In this document: positions 34,975-46,509 of the stretch, piece after piece | Layout of the letters: every line of letters begins with the position of its first letter | How positions within the stretch are numbered: position 1 is the stretch's first letter | Source of the DNA: Heliocidaris tuberculata | Taxonomy: Eukaryota > Echinodermata > Echinoidea > Camarodonta > Echinometridae | Length of the DNA: 64,000 nt | NCBI GenBank assembly: GCA_025618425.1 | Contig: CM046837.1 | Coordinates: 23,239,488 to 23,303,487, forward strand | Reading direction: 5' to 3' | Translations under genes and position numbers: made by a program | Notes under the pieces: generated by a model | Databases searched by the model: none | Seen by the model: the letters and a program-made list of their open reading frames with translations, nothing else | Told to the model about the DNA's origin: nothing

Positions 34975-35940
34975 TGGCACAATTATTATCATCACTATTG
35001 TCACCATCATCACCACCACTATCTCCAACTTTACCGCATTTATTACCACCATCACCACCTCCAACAAGGCTACCATCACAATCCTCATCACCACCACTTT
35101 CATTCTCATTACCACCATCATCACCATCATCATCACTATCATCACCATCATAATCATCACCATCACCATCATCATCACCATTATCACTATCATCATCACT
35201 ATCACCACTATCATCATCACCATCATCACTATCACCATCACCATCATCATCACTATCACCATTATCATCACTATCACCACTATCATAATCACCATCAGTA
35301 TCATCATCACCATCATCACTATCATCATCACTATCACCACTATCATCATCACCATCATCACTGTCACCATCACCATCATCATCACTATCACCATTATCAT
35401 CACTATCACCACTATCATTATCACCATCATCAGTATCACCATCACCATCATCACCATCACAATCATCACTATCACCAACACCATCATCACTATCATCATC
35501 ATCATCAGCATCAGCATCATTACTATCATCATCATCACCATCATAATCATCATCACCATCATCACTATCACCATCACAATCATCATCACTATCATCATCA
35601 CCATCATCACTATCATCACTATCATCACTATCACCATTATCATCATCACCATCATCACCATCACCATCATCACTATCATCATCATCACCGTCACTATCAT
35701 CACTACCATCATCACCATCATCATCACCATCATCACCATCACCATCATCACTATCATCATCATCACCGTCACTATCATCACTACCATCATCACCATTATC
35801 ATCACCATCATCATCATTATCATCATCACTATCACCATCATCACTATCATCATCACCATTATACTACCATCATCATCATCATCATCACCATCACCATCAT
35901 CCTCACCTCCATCAACACCAACATCACTCTCATCATGATT
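34975..35940. repeat. ~950-bp CATCAC / CATCAT / TATCAC minisatellite
   Basis: A nearly unbroken run of CAT, CAC and TATCA triplets with higher-order periodicity. It creates a 345-codon His/Tyr frame on plus and a 377-codon Met/Val frame on minus. Both strands are open because no stop can arise in this composition, so neither is taken as a gene. Confidence 0.9.
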
Positions 35941-36329
35941 ATGATCTGTATTAATGTTTTCATACTGCAGAATAGGATCACCCATCATATCCTGCCATGA
36001 CTCTCTGTCTGTAACACGACCCTCGTGTTTACATTAGACCTATCTCCCATCTCATCTTTACATAAACAAATCTCATCCTGTTTCATCCTTCTTAGATGAG
36101 CAATGCCATTTCATGTTGTATGAAGCCTGCAAGGAAAAAGTATTGGACCAACCTATTCTATGTGGGTTTTTCTTCTTTGATTGGTTACCTCCTGTTTATA
36201 TCATTCAATGTTTCATGATTAGTACCAGGCTTGGATTGTTTATATTTTTGATGTGAGAATGTTGTCTGAGTCTGAAAACATTAGCTCTGACTCTGAAAAA
36301 GCTTGAAATGTACAAAAATGATCTTATAC

Positions 36330-36807
36330 AACTGGTATTCTTTTCTTTCTCTTGTTCTCCATCTCACTTTCACTCACTACGTCTTCTCTCTTCCTCTTTC
36401 TTCTCTCCCTCTTTCTTCTATCTTTGTCTTTCATCTCCTATTTCTGTCTACACCTTTCTCGATCTGTGTTCCTTATTTCTCTCTATCCCTTTCTCCCCTC
36501 CAATGCTCCCTGTTACGCACTCTGTATTCAATCTGTATCTCCACCTCTTTCTCTGTTTTTCTATCCTCTTGTATTTCTTCCTCCCTCTCTTATTCACTCC
36601 CAATCACCCTCACTTGCTCTGTTTTTCCCCCAATCCATCTCTTAATTCCCCACTCACTTCTCAATTTCTCTCTTTTCCTTTTTCTATCATCTATTTCTCC
36701 CTCACGCACACTCTTTCTTTTCACGCTTCCTTATTCTTGTACTACTACTGCTGCTGCTGCTGCTACTCCTTTTTCTCCTTCTCCTTCTTCTCACCAACTT
36801 AATATAG
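36330..36807 (+). promoter_or_regulatory. Pyrimidine-rich intron end and 3' splice acceptor
   Basis: About 470 bp of strongly C/T-biased sequence ends TTTCTCCTTCTCCTTCTTC, followed by a branch-point-like CCAACTTAAT and AG at 36,806-36,807. This is a textbook acceptor for the exon starting at 36,808. A CTG run lies at about 36,748-36,765. Confidence 0.6.
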
Positions 36808-36959
36808 ATGATGGAAGTTGTTTCTACTTCAATCTAAAGACCGGCTTCCTTCAGGAGTTCACTGGCTCTGACTTCGACCCAATCTATTCCATAGCGCTCC
36901 ACCAGAACCACCTCTATACAGCATGCAGAGACCACATCATTCGGAAGTACAATCTCTGA
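36808..36959 (+). CDS. Terminal exon of a WD40-repeat-like protein (partial)
   Basis: After the acceptor AG at 36,806-36,807 the frame reads about 50 residues to a TGA at 36,957-36,959. It contains GSCFYFNLKTGFLQEF and IYSIALHQNHLYTACRDH and ends IIRKYNL. This fits the end of one WD40 repeat blade and the whole next one: a beta strand, a short turn, then an SRDHxIRxW/Y-type closing strand with Tyr in place of the usual Trp. The exon enters in phase 1 (one base of the first codon comes from the previous exon). WD40 domains form propeller scaffolds for protein binding. I cannot name the family and did not find the upstream exons, which must lie before this point on the plus strand. The longer frame upstream of 36,808 is intronic C/T-rich sequence. 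Two AATAAA signals follow the stop. Confidence 0.6.
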
Positions 36960-37078
36960 GGCGAGTCCCTGTGATAGGACTTATTTGAAGCCGTACGTCA
37001 CATTGGATATGCGTACTCTGCAATGAACTGTGAGGATAGAACACTTAGCATGGACTCTGCAACCCCAACTGAATGTAA

Positions 37079-37436
37079 AATAAATGCAAAAGGCCAGCCA
37101 TAAACCATTCATTTTAGAAGCCAGGGATGACAAAGAAGTACATGATGCTGAAAGTGTTCAAGACACTCGGATGATTGGAAATGATGACAGCTTTGTATAA
37201 TGGCTAGATTTCGTCTTGACTTTTATTCAGTCTCAAAAACAGCCTCTGCAAAGCAATACAAAAATTTGAACGGAACGGTAATAACATAGGGAAAATTGAC
37301 GTGAATAATACAGAAGTGATATTTCTTTTTGTATCAAAATATCATGCAATTGAATACCATTTATGAATGAATCCATTATCAGACAATTCAATGCTGGTTC
37401 TTTCTGTTCAATATCATTAAATGTAGCAAAAATAAA
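37079..37436 (+). terminator. Candidate poly(A) signals of the WD40-like gene
   Basis: AATAAA occurs at 37,079-37,084 and 37,431-37,436, about 120 and 475 bases after the stop codon, giving plausible short and long 3' UTRs. Confidence 0.45.
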
Positions 37437-37639
37437 ACACATTGCTCATTAAAAAGATATATGTATACCTATAAATCTAAGGGATCCCTTAAAGACATTG
37501 TCATCAAGTTTATGTCAGCTTTCAAAAGTGCATTTCTTCAGTAACACTCTGGTGCTCAATGCTAAGCAAAGAAATAATGGAGAGTTCATCATGCCTTGTC
37601 TTTTAACTATTCAGAACCATGTCTATATTTTGTTCAGCA

Positions 37640-38420
37640 ACCATGCGAGCCTGGTCGATTGACTTTGAATGCTCTATCCCAATTTGCTTGTTTGTTCTGA
37701 ATGAGTTGGTCAAGAGAGGTTATGAGGCTCTTGCCCATGAAAGCGTTGGTACAGTTGCAGGAATGCCAACTGATGAATAAGCCCAGGCCACTTTCTTCGA
37801 TGATCTGGCTCGAGCGAATGGATCATTCTGCACAGTATTTGGTTGTACCTCCACCCCAGATCTGAGTGAATTTGCAGCGGAGCACGGTGGTGGACCATCC
37901 AACTGTTAATCAAGGTATGTGCAACAACTGCTGCAGTTCCGTTCTTGCAGGGGATTGCTTGTTTCAGTTTTATCCAGTTTTAGTAAGTCGATTGTAATCA
38001 ATTCCTGGGGCTTTAATGCCAGCCGGTGTCGTCTTGGAGTTCATATTGCTGGTGTTGGCGTCTGAGAACCCCTTGGAACCGGTGACTGTTTTCTCTGAGA
38101 AGATTGGAGTCCAGTGGTTGTCTACACAGTACCCCACCACACTCTTTGATGTTGATATGTTCCTTCAGCCGGGATCTTGTCTCTGTCTTCTCGCTCTCAA
38201 TATCATCCTCTGACTTCCATCCATCTCTGAGGTATTATCTACAAGCTGACAGTACATCATCCTATTGTTGAAGGGTCTCAAGTTCTTCTCTGGAATACGA
38301 TTGGTATGCTCCAAGAGCTATCGGAGGAACCTTTTCTGGCAGCTGCTCACTCTTAACCAGAACTTCCACTGGTAGGACAGTACTAACTACCAGGGCTGTC
38401 CAATTATCTGTCCAGGACAG
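37640..38420 (-). pseudogene. Decayed Ty3/gypsy-like pol fragment with integrase remnant
   Basis: On the minus strand, 37,710-37,913 encodes HRAPLQIHSDLGW, close to the HSDQG motif around a catalytic Asp of retroviral-type integrase cores, then RRKWPGLIHQLAF and GQEPHNLSL, matching the RRWPEHLPELVFAYN...GREP region of gypsy integrases. The ~45 residues that normally separate them, including the segment with the catalytic Glu, are missing. Upstream on the same strand (to about 38,420) stop-interrupted frames include CGGVLCRQP, like the GVLYRQ segment before the integrase zinc-binding region. No LTRs were found. The element is dead and only a fragment. The similarity is from memory of the family and was not searched. 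Confidence 0.5.
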
Positions 38421-39480
38421 CAACTGAGAGCATTCGGCACATCTATTGAGTTTTAAGTTTCACAGACCTTTCTTGATCAATCCTTGATACCCTGTTTGTA
38501 TTGCAAACATATAGTAGATTCTCAACCCTTTGTAATATTTTTGACGGTGATTGCAACGTTGTTCTGCTGTCCATCTTTAAATTGATAAGCCGAATAGTCT
38601 CTTGTTAAAGGACACTGGTAATTACACCTTCCTTTGCGATATTTCTTTCCTGGACATCTAGGACTTTCTTATTAATGACATACATCCCTATATCTTTCTG
38701 AAGAATATCATGACCTTCAATTTTCTAGATCTTCTAGACTTGTACTTCCAGACCAAGATCACTGTGGATAAAGCTAGCTGTAGCCTTATGTAGCTCATCT
38801 GATCTCTTGGGTTCTCTGGGTCTATATGTACTGACCACCCTTGTTTCGTCCTCACCAGTGAGTGGTTAGCTATGTCCATCCTTGTTATCCTCTGAGTGAA
38901 GAAGTCCTGGTTTCGACCATTTATGTATATATGATGATTTGGGTTGGGTGTGAGTTCCCCATTGGACATGTTTTGATATCTCTCTTTCTTAGACCAAAAT
39001 CAATGCAAAAAGGGTCAATAATAACTTAATTATGGTTCCGCTTCACTCTTACCTTGTAGATTCAATTTGATGGTTTCCTTTAGTGTCTATATTTCAAGCG
39101 TTTCTATGATTTAAACAATAGGATGCAAACAAAAAATGTTTTGACATCGATAGCGCCCCTATATGAGACCCAGAGCTCTCAGAGTTTCAGTGCATATCAT
39201 GAGTTCGCCTGCAAATTTTTGTTACACCTTCCTTAGCTATACCACTAGTGACCCTTTTGATTCACGCCTCTCCAATCTGGTAATTGTTCCTGAAGTGTTT
39301 TTTCAATGGCCATCTTGCTCTCTAGAGAGCTCCAAGCACTGGCTTGATTTTGGAGAAGTAGGTTGTATTTAAGCTGTAGATGCTGAAGATGAACTGCCAT
39401 AACCTGCAGATTCTGAAGATGAACTATGCTGGTGAACTGGATATAGGAAGATAATTCTCTTCTGTAAGTTTAGGTAGCAT
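38421..39480 (-). pseudogene. Coding-like but unrecognised decayed sequence, possibly the same retroelement
   Basis: The minus strand keeps a 93-codon frame at 38,688-38,969 and has codon-like texture without simple repeats, but no domain I recognise. It sits 5' of the integrase remnant in the sense of that strand, so it may be more of the same pol region or an unrelated insert. Confidence 0.25.
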
Positions 39481-39876
39481 GTCGTTGACAGGCATGCATG
39501 CTTTGTTGAGTAGCTCACTGTTGACCAGCATAAGAATCTTTTCATAGAAAAAAGTCTTCTGCCTCTGCCATTTGTAATTTAGTAAGAAGGTGAAGTTTAC
39601 ACCTTTAAAACCATTGCTTAAATCACGAACATGCTTGTCTATTGATGAAATCGAATTCCCAAATTTGAATGCTCATTGGGTAAAACTCTAATTTGAATGC
39701 TCATTCTATCAAAATGCATGATGGAAGTATGCGATCACTTGCCCTAAAAATCAAATTGAATTCTCATTTTAGGCAATTGAATGTTGATCTTCATGAGCAT
39801 TCAAATTCAAATAAAATGGAGTGACTGTGCATCAATGTGGCTGCTGTTTTGATGAATTTGACCAGGTAAACTTATA

Positions 39877-40379
39877 CAGTGCGAGTCAGAAAAAAATGTC
39901 GCACTCTTTAGAATGCTTATATTACAAATATGATAGTATATATCATAATTCTTGTACCACCGTTAGATAGATTAATTCCTCCCCTTTTATTTGATTATTT
40001 AAGGAGACCCAATAACGAATTTACTGGATATGAGCCAATTAATGTGTATAGGTGAAAATCCATTTGCGCCAACATCAACAGCGTCTTGCCAGATTTGGAT
40101 TCACCGCACAATGAGAAAGAATGCCTTTTGTAATGATAATTGAGTTGTTCCAAATCAGGCAAGGCACTGTTATTACGACTTGGCTCAAATGGGTTTTGAC
40201 TCTCTTTCAAATAATGGCTGTTGTGCACTCTACTGTAACAGCAAAATTGAAATAGATTTCACCAAGCAACAAAAGAATATATATGCTCTATCCATACATG
40301 CTAAAAAGATTCTGTCAATCCCACATTTTTGAAACAATACTCACTTTAAAAAGTGTGACATTTTTTCTGACTCGCTCTG
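39877..40379. mobile_element. Tc1/mariner-type MITE (CAGTGCGAGTCAG family)
   Basis: TA at 39,875-39,876 and 40,380-40,381 flanks 503 bp with ends CAGTGCGAGTCAGAAAAAAA and, in reverse complement, CAGAGCGAGTCAGAAAAAAT. The TIR continues with TGTCGCACT. The minus-strand frame inside contains a chance P-loop-like string (see rejected items). Confidence 0.8.
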
Positions 40380-40639
40380 TAGTAGCTAATCGGCTCTTTT
40401 CATTGTTATAAATGAAATAAACATGTCAATGCCAGAAGAAAAGGCATATCAATCTAAGAGGCAGATTTTGTTGAATATTGTTGTCCAGGATAATACCTTG
40501 TACTTATAATGTGGATGGAGAAAAAAAAATTTCAGAGGAAGGTTTCAGCAATTTGTATTCATTCATTCATTCTAGTGTGGTGAAGAGACTTACAGTTTAA
40601 GAGCAATCCAACTTTGGAGTTTGATGTAATGGTGGGAAG

Positions 40640-40865
40640 AATAAGATGAGGTTAAACAGAGACTGATGGAGCAAGAGAAGAGGGAGAGGAGCAAAGAGAC
40701 GTGAGGAGATAGAGTGCGGGAGAAAGGGAAATAGAAGGGAGAGAGTGAGAGAGATAAAGAGAGTGGGGGAAGAAGGGGAGAAAGAGCGAAATAGAGTGAG
40801 TGATAGACGAAGAGAGAGAGAGACGGAGAGATGAAAACAAGAAAGGAAGAGAGGAGAAGGGGAGT
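40640..40865. repeat. GA-rich tract
   Basis: GAGAGA-rich simple sequence. Ser/Leu-rich minus-strand frames are artefacts. Confidence 0.8.
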
Positions 40866-40900
40866 GACATATTTATACATCAAAAGACAGAGGTGGGTTG

Positions 40901-41227
40901 CTACTTGACGATATGACGAGATATTTCATCTTGTCAAGTCGACTTTATATCCTTATCATGTCGACGTGTAAAGATATTTAACTTACCATGTCGACTTATC
41001 AACTTTGATTAGTCGACATGACGGAATGAATTATCTTGCCAAGTTGACTTCACAAAAAGTTCATGGCGTCATGGTGACATAAATTATCTTTCCAAGATAA
41101 TTTATTTTGCCATGTTGACTAACACAAGTCGATAAGTCAACATGGTAAGTTAAATATCTTTCCATGTCGGCATGATATGGATATTAAGTCGCCTTGACAA
41201 GATGAAATATCTCGTCATGTCAAGTAG
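40901..41227. mobile_element. 327-bp palindromic MITE (CTACTTGAC ends)
   Basis: It begins CTACTTGACGATATGACGAG and ends with the complement of CTACTTGACATGACGAG. Arms continue with ATATTTCATCTTGTCAAG and GTCGACTT. The inside has further inverted pairs around TAACTTACCATG and GATAATTTAT, so nearly the whole element can fold. No target duplication is obvious. Confidence 0.8.
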
Positions 41228-41825
41228 AATGGCACTTTAACGCTTCCGTAGGTTGCTTTGCTTACTCGCATTTCATACAAAGGATAGGACTATGGTACCC
41301 CCCCCCCCCCCCACCCCCTCTCATATAACCGGATCTATAAGCTATGCAACTGATGTACGCAAATGGATTTAATGAGGATTTTTATTAAGTCATAAAACAA
41401 GACGGGGGAAGCCATGTGCAATTAGTGGGGTTTTGGTACGGCTTCTTAAATCAAAGTGACCTTCATAAAGATTACAGTGGGCATGGTAGGTCCTAAAGTA
41501 TTTGAATGAACTTGCAATGAACTACAACTATCATAAGATGAGCTCTGTTTCTTAAGAACGATGAATCCGATTCCGGTTTTAACTACCACACTGGTACTCA
41601 GGTAGCTTTTTAATGTTCCTATTTCGTGGGGATGGGAGAACTTAAGTATTAGTTAACTTTCTAGATGACTTTGCTCATATTCCGAGTATGTCCGAACTTG
41701 CAGTTTGCCAATCATACTCGTTATATGAAGTATTAAGGTACTCAAACTGGCAACACATGATCAAATCAACAACAACAAAATTCCCATACAAATCGACTTC
41801 CCTCGCTTATGGCTTCTATAACTCA
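41228..41825. other. Non-coding stretch
   Basis: No gene is seen. A poly-C tract lies at about 41,297-41,318. Confidence 0.4.
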
Positions 41826-41827
41826 TG

Positions 41828-42055
41828 CTCGGGCAACAATTACTCCACAGTCGATATCCTAAACCAACCCAAGTCCTAACTTCAACCTTGGACTAACAAT
41901 ATACCTAACTTAATAGCTAATCCCTAACCCTTGCCCTTACCCTAAAACCTAAACCTAGAATAAAACCAGTTTGCAACCCTAATCCATCGATTTCCCCTGC
42001 GATTTCCTAAACTATATTTCTGACTGAAGTTAGCCCGGAGCAAGTGTCGATACAC
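41828..42055. repeat. Copy of the TTGCTCC / CCTAACCC element
   Basis: TGCTCGGGCAACAATTACTCC at the left, CCCTTACCCTAAAACCTAAACC in the middle, and GCCCGGAGCAAGTGTCG at the right. This is the same order of parts as at 31,436. Confidence 0.55.
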
Positions 42056-42950
42056 CGTTATATAAAAAAAAATGGGGGAAATCTCATACATGCTTATAAA
42101 AAATTTAACAAAAAAAAACAATTTTGCCAATTTGAAGAGGGGAAATTTCTTCCATTCAGAAAACCTTATCTTGGGCTGCTAAATGACTTAATGTTTTATC
42201 ATGATGTATAGCGAGGTACATGTACCTCCGTGGACATTAAATTGATAGCCTTCGAGTCCCCAGTACCTGTGCTTCCAGAACGAGGTATGTCCAAATAAGA
42301 GGCGACAGTTTTCAACAAGTCTAACAAGTTCAGAGAGAATGCTTAAGACTGGTGTTTGAGGCTTCCATCACTGTTCATCGACGGTACCAATGGGTGAATG
42401 ATTAGAGCGGTCGACAAGAGTTTGAAAGAAATGATAGAGACTGGTATGTGTACAAGGCCTCTGTCGATGGTTATTTAGGAGAGGATGGATGAATGGTTAG
42501 AGCGGTCACTGGAAGTGTTTTCCAGGAAGCGTTTGAGGTTTTTTCACAAGCTCTTTCCATCCTGATTTTGTCTGTCATTCCTTCCCGCCCTTTTCTCGTT
42601 CTCTCCTCCTCTTGTTAACCTTATACAGTCACCTCATCTATCGTTAAACATGGAGATGGGACATGGGGGAAGCGTGTTCACACTGCTATTGTAACTTCAC
42701 ATCTAAGCTAGACAAATCCGCACGCCACTCCCGATTTCGATTTCCTAATCCTCTCTCCAAATGTTTTGTATTCTAAATAGAAAGTACGTTTATTTCTTTC
42801 GTCACCAAACATAATATATCCTCTCCATGGTTGTATATATAGCCTTCTTCCTCTTGAAGCCTCAGTCACACATCAAGACCGAGCCCGAACCGTCCAGTAA
42901 CCGATAAAATCTTGGCCATTTGCGATGGTGTAATTTTGGTGATCCGATAC
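42056..42950. other. Non-coding stretch
   Basis: A partial duplication around AATGGTTAGAGCGGTC (near 42,395 and 42,493) suggests a small local repeat. No gene is recognised. Confidence 0.4.
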
Positions 42951-42954
42951 ATTT

Positions 42955-43095
42955 TCTCCGGGGACAATAATTGCTCCGATCTTTATTTCGTACAAGGTAT
43001 AGGATTAGGGTTTGGGTTAGGGTGCAGTATGTTCCTAGGTTATAAGTTCGTTAGGATAAAGTAAACTCCTATTATATAATAGGGTTGGAGTTAAG
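42955..43095. repeat. Left half of a TTGCTCC / TTAGGG-type element
   Basis: GGGGACAATAATTGCTCCGAT is followed by GGATTAGGGTTTGGGTTAGGG. Here the telomere-like text is in TTAGGG orientation. Confidence 0.5.
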
Positions 43096-43640
43096 AATTC
43101 GGTTAGCGTAGGGAATGGACCACAAAAGCAAATTTGTTGTTCAGTCTATTTTCGGTCTGCCTGCATGTCGGTCTGGTCGGTGTGACGTGGGTGTTGCGCT
43201 CGTTTTTTATATTGGTGTAAATGCAAATAAGTATACCGAGGGGTCAAATTTACAGACTTCGCCTCTATTTGAATTCGATCTATCACAATCATACAATCGA
43301 CTTAACATGCTGAATGCAGCAACCTCTTGCAAGCCAGACTAAACTTTTAATCAAGGAGCTGCAGTTCTGTCCGTTTGTTTTCAATTTCATAGGCTGAAAT
43401 GTCGGAAATAATTTTTTTTTTTGAATAATAATTTGCAAGGTGAAACACAATATATGAAAAATTATCTGAGTAAATCGGTAGTCAACGTTATTGCAATAAT
43501 TTGCGCCTCCCATTAGCAAGAAATGGTATCAAAGATATTATCATCAAATAGCGATTGTATCACCTGCCCTTCAACATGTACAAAGGTTATTAGTTGGAAC
43601 ATCTTGTCATGGGAAAATGACTTTGTATAGTTCCCTATAC
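43096..43640. other. Non-coding stretch
   Basis: No recognised gene. The 75-codon frame at 43,115-43,342 has no known domain. Confidence 0.4.
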
Positions 43641-43644
43641 CCCC

Positions 43645-44205
43645 CCCCCCATGCCGTGTAATTCCGTTACTCCCCCTCCCCATGTGGTATTGCCTTTCCT
43701 TCTTTGTTTCTCTCGAACGAATCCATCCTCTTGCCCACTTTCTCCTTCTCCTCTTCCTCCACCATTTCTTTCTCTTATCTATCCTTCTTTCCCCCCTTCA
43801 TCTTCCCTCCCCCTTGGTCCATTTCTTAATTTAATTGGGGGGGGGGGGGGGGTCATTTTCTTTCATATTTTTGTCTCTCCACTCTTCCTCGATCAAATTT
43901 GTATTTTTTCTTTCCTATCCATTGCCACTTCTTCTCCTCCAGACCTTCTGCATCTCCTTCTACTTTCATCCTCCTCCTCCCCTCCTCTCCCCTCCCCTCC
44001 TCTTCTCCTCCTCCTCCCCTCCTCCCCCTCCTTCCCTTCTCCTCCTCCCCTTCCCCTCCTCCGACTCCTCCTCCTCCCTTCCTTCCCCTCCTCCTCCTCC
44101 CCTCCTCCTCCTAACCCTCCTCCTCCTCCTCCTCCCCTCCTTCTCCTCCTCCTCCTCCTAATCCTCCCTTCCTCTTCCTCACAACCATTTAATCCCCCCT
44201 CTTTA
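43645..44205. repeat. CCT/CTCC pyrimidine-rich block
   Basis: Dense CCTCCT sequence with a poly-G run at about 43,840-43,852. The 248-codon Pro/Ser/Leu frame and its Arg/Gly mirror on minus are artefacts. Confidence 0.85.
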
Positions 44206-44599
44206 TACCTTCCCTTCATGCACATCCATCAGATGCCTCTGGAATCCCAAATAGCAACCGACATACCCCTGACCTACCCTTCCTTAAATTCCCAACATCC
44301 ACCCCTACCAGCCCCAAGCACCATCTGCGTTTTTCCCCGCACCCGTGTTTGCACTCTCTTTCAAATACTAATGGCACAAACATTAGTTATCAATTAGGGG
44401 TAATTAACCTAGATAATTGAACAGTACTGCAATGGTCATCAAGAAATATTATCGTAAGCATGTCTGGTATTTAGCACAAGGCCTGTACTAACGACGTTGA
44501 CTTTACCTTTGTACATCGTTGTCACTGCAATGAATTTTGTATCAAAATCAAACTTGGTGGCAATGCTCATCACACTCCTAAAATATTAATGCAGAGGTT

Positions 44600-44865
44600 T
44601 TCCTGGTCTAGTAGACACGTCCCAGAACGTGGATCAAATGGTTCGCGGTTCGAGTCTCAGCCGAGGCACTAATGTCCTATGGATATACGTTTGGCACTCT
44701 TAGTCCAGGTGTAGCAATGATGAAATGGGCACCTGGTTGGAAGAAATTACTTGAAAACTCCCAGCGCCTTATGGCTTGGTTAAAATCATGGTGCTAATTT
44801 ACAGGCGCCTTGAGCATCTCCTGTTACTGATAGATGCGCGATATAAAATTTAATGTACCGGTACT
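44600..44865 (+). mobile_element. tRNA-derived SINE, ACCCAGGTGTA-core family, full copy
   Basis: The head has CCTGGTCTAGTAGACACG (A box) and GGTTCGAGTC (near-consensus B box). The body has GCACTAATGTCCTATGG, GTCCAGGTGTAGCAATG and GGGCACCTGGTTGGAAG. The 3' end is GATGCGCGATATAAAATTT, which resembles the LINE end at 50,757. Confidence 0.75.
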
Positions 44866-45296
44866 ATGTAGTTATCATACATTACTATTAATAAATCGGA
44901 TCATATCAAATCACACCCATTGTGTGGTTTGTAATGATGATCATAAAAAATAGGCCTACTATTTAAAATGTTGATCCTATATAGTATAATCATGAGTAAA
45001 GCACTTTTTCCGTTTAAATCAATGAAATCGGAGCTTGTGGAGAAACTTTAACACGTTTAAAGTACCAGAAAACAAAGGAGTCAGATTTCTCTTGAAGAAC
45101 CCTTATTGAATAATTGCTGTTTTGCTTCAAACTTTCCAAACTGTGAAGTAATTTGCGATTAGTTTAAAACAAAATTTATTCGATTAGTTTAAAACCAAAT
45201 TTATTCACACTTCCACAAATTTGAATTTTATTGAAGTTGGAAGTACGTGGTGTACATGTAAATTTTATGGAATTCCTTTGACATTGCTCCTGTAAT

Positions 45297-45515
45297 TATG
45301 GCAAGACATTAATCTACATTTGCCACTCTCCACCCAGGTGTAGTAAATGGGTACCTGGTAGGAATTTATTCCTTGAATGCTTTCAGCGCTCTAGGGCAGC
45401 TAGGTTAAAGTCACAGGGTAATAATAGTACTTTGTTGGCCCCTTGAGTATCCTCTGGGATGGATACGTGCGCAATATGAATGTAGCTATTATTATTAATA
45501 TTATTATAATTATTA
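45297..45515 (+). mobile_element. 5'-truncated SINE copy
   Basis: It starts inside the body (GGCAAGACATTAATCTACAT), continues ACCCAGGTGTAGTAAATGGG and TACCTGGTAGGAATTTATTCC, and ends GTGCGCAATATGAATG with an ATT-rich tail. The tRNA head is missing. Confidence 0.75.
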
Positions 45516-45889
45516 TTTCACTTTTATGGTTATTCGTACCGCGGTACTAGCATGATCATTATAAAATTATTGATGTTCAGTTATTCCTGGCTTGAGTGAC
45601 AGTTATCTTTAGGAGTGGAAGCCGCTTTGCACAAAAAGGGATCCGGAAAGTCGTAATTCTAGAGTTAGGTGAACAGTAATTCTACCCGACATCGTGAAAC
45701 CTTACTCGATCTCGAGATCGCTGATGGACAGATCGAGGATCGAGAAATATAAAGAAGAGGTCACATTTGTCCTTGATCCCCTAACGAATCTTCTAAACTC
45801 AAGCCTCTCGGGTGACATCATTGACCATGACAGGCAGATGTCATCAATATGTGTATAAAGAAGACAGATAGGTAGAATAGATAGATAGG

Positions 45890-45945
45890 AATATAGATAG
45901 ATATACTGTACATGTAGTTAGATAGATAGATAGATAGATAGATAG
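45890..45945. repeat. GATA microsatellite
   Basis: TAGA tetramers interrupted near 45,908. A second GATA run lies at 46,206-46,258, and scattered GATA text continues to about 46,500 and on both sides of the LINE. Confidence 0.85.
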
Positions 45946-45951
45946 GTATTC

Positions 45952-46178
45952 ATGGCGCAGCACTAGTGTCTTTTGGCAAGACATTAATCTACATTTGCCA
46001 CACTCGACCCAGGTGAGGTAAATGGGTACCTGGCAGGAATCAATTTCTTAAAATGCTAGAGCGCCGTATAAGAGCAGCCATGCTATAGCCGCGGGGAAAT
46101 GTGGAGCGCCAGGAGTGTCAAGTCTGTCAGACATGTGCGCTATACAAGAACCCACTATCATTACTATTATATTATTTT
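45952..46178 (+). mobile_element. 5'-truncated SINE copy
   Basis: GCGCAGCACTAGTGTCTTTT, GGCAAGACATTAATCTACAT, ACCCAGGTGAGGTAAATGGG and TACCTGGCAGGAATC, ending TGTGCGCTATACAAGAACCC and an ATT tail. It sits between two GATA tracts. Confidence 0.75.
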
Positions 46179-46206
46179 TATTCATTGTTTTGTTCATTTT
46201 CATTTT

Positions 46207-46257
<51 letters not shown>

Positions 46258-46509
46258 TTCAGATAGAGACATGGGTGATAGACAGGTAGAGGCTATAGAT
46301 AATTTGAAAGATTATATAGTTCGATAGATAAATAGATTGTTAGACGAACAGATATATAGTTAGATGGATAGATAGATGCATAGATATAATTTAGATTGAA
46401 AGATTATAGATGTAGATGAAGGGATAGATAATCAAATATATACATAGATCCATAGATAAATAGATTGTTCGATGCACAGATTGATGGTTATAGATAGATG
46501 ATAATAAGA

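Noticed and set aside
34855..36000. 377-codon Met/Val-rich frame on minus and 345-codon His/Tyr-rich frame on plus
   Set aside because: Both are produced by the CATCAC minisatellite, which cannot form stop codons in these frames. No domain or conserved texture is present.
36303..36807. Upstream part of the 218-codon plus-strand frame that ends in the WD40-like exon
   Set aside because: It is C/T-rich intron sequence that ends at a splice acceptor. Only 36,808-36,959 has protein-like texture.
39995..40228. Minus-strand frame with GESKSGKT, which fits a P-loop pattern
   Set aside because: It lies inside a Tc1-type MITE, has no surrounding NTPase motifs and is most likely chance.
43651..44397. 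248-codon Pro/Ser/Leu-rich plus-strand frame and Arg/Gly mirror
   Set aside because: The frame lies over a CCT/CTCC simple-sequence block. Composition explains it.
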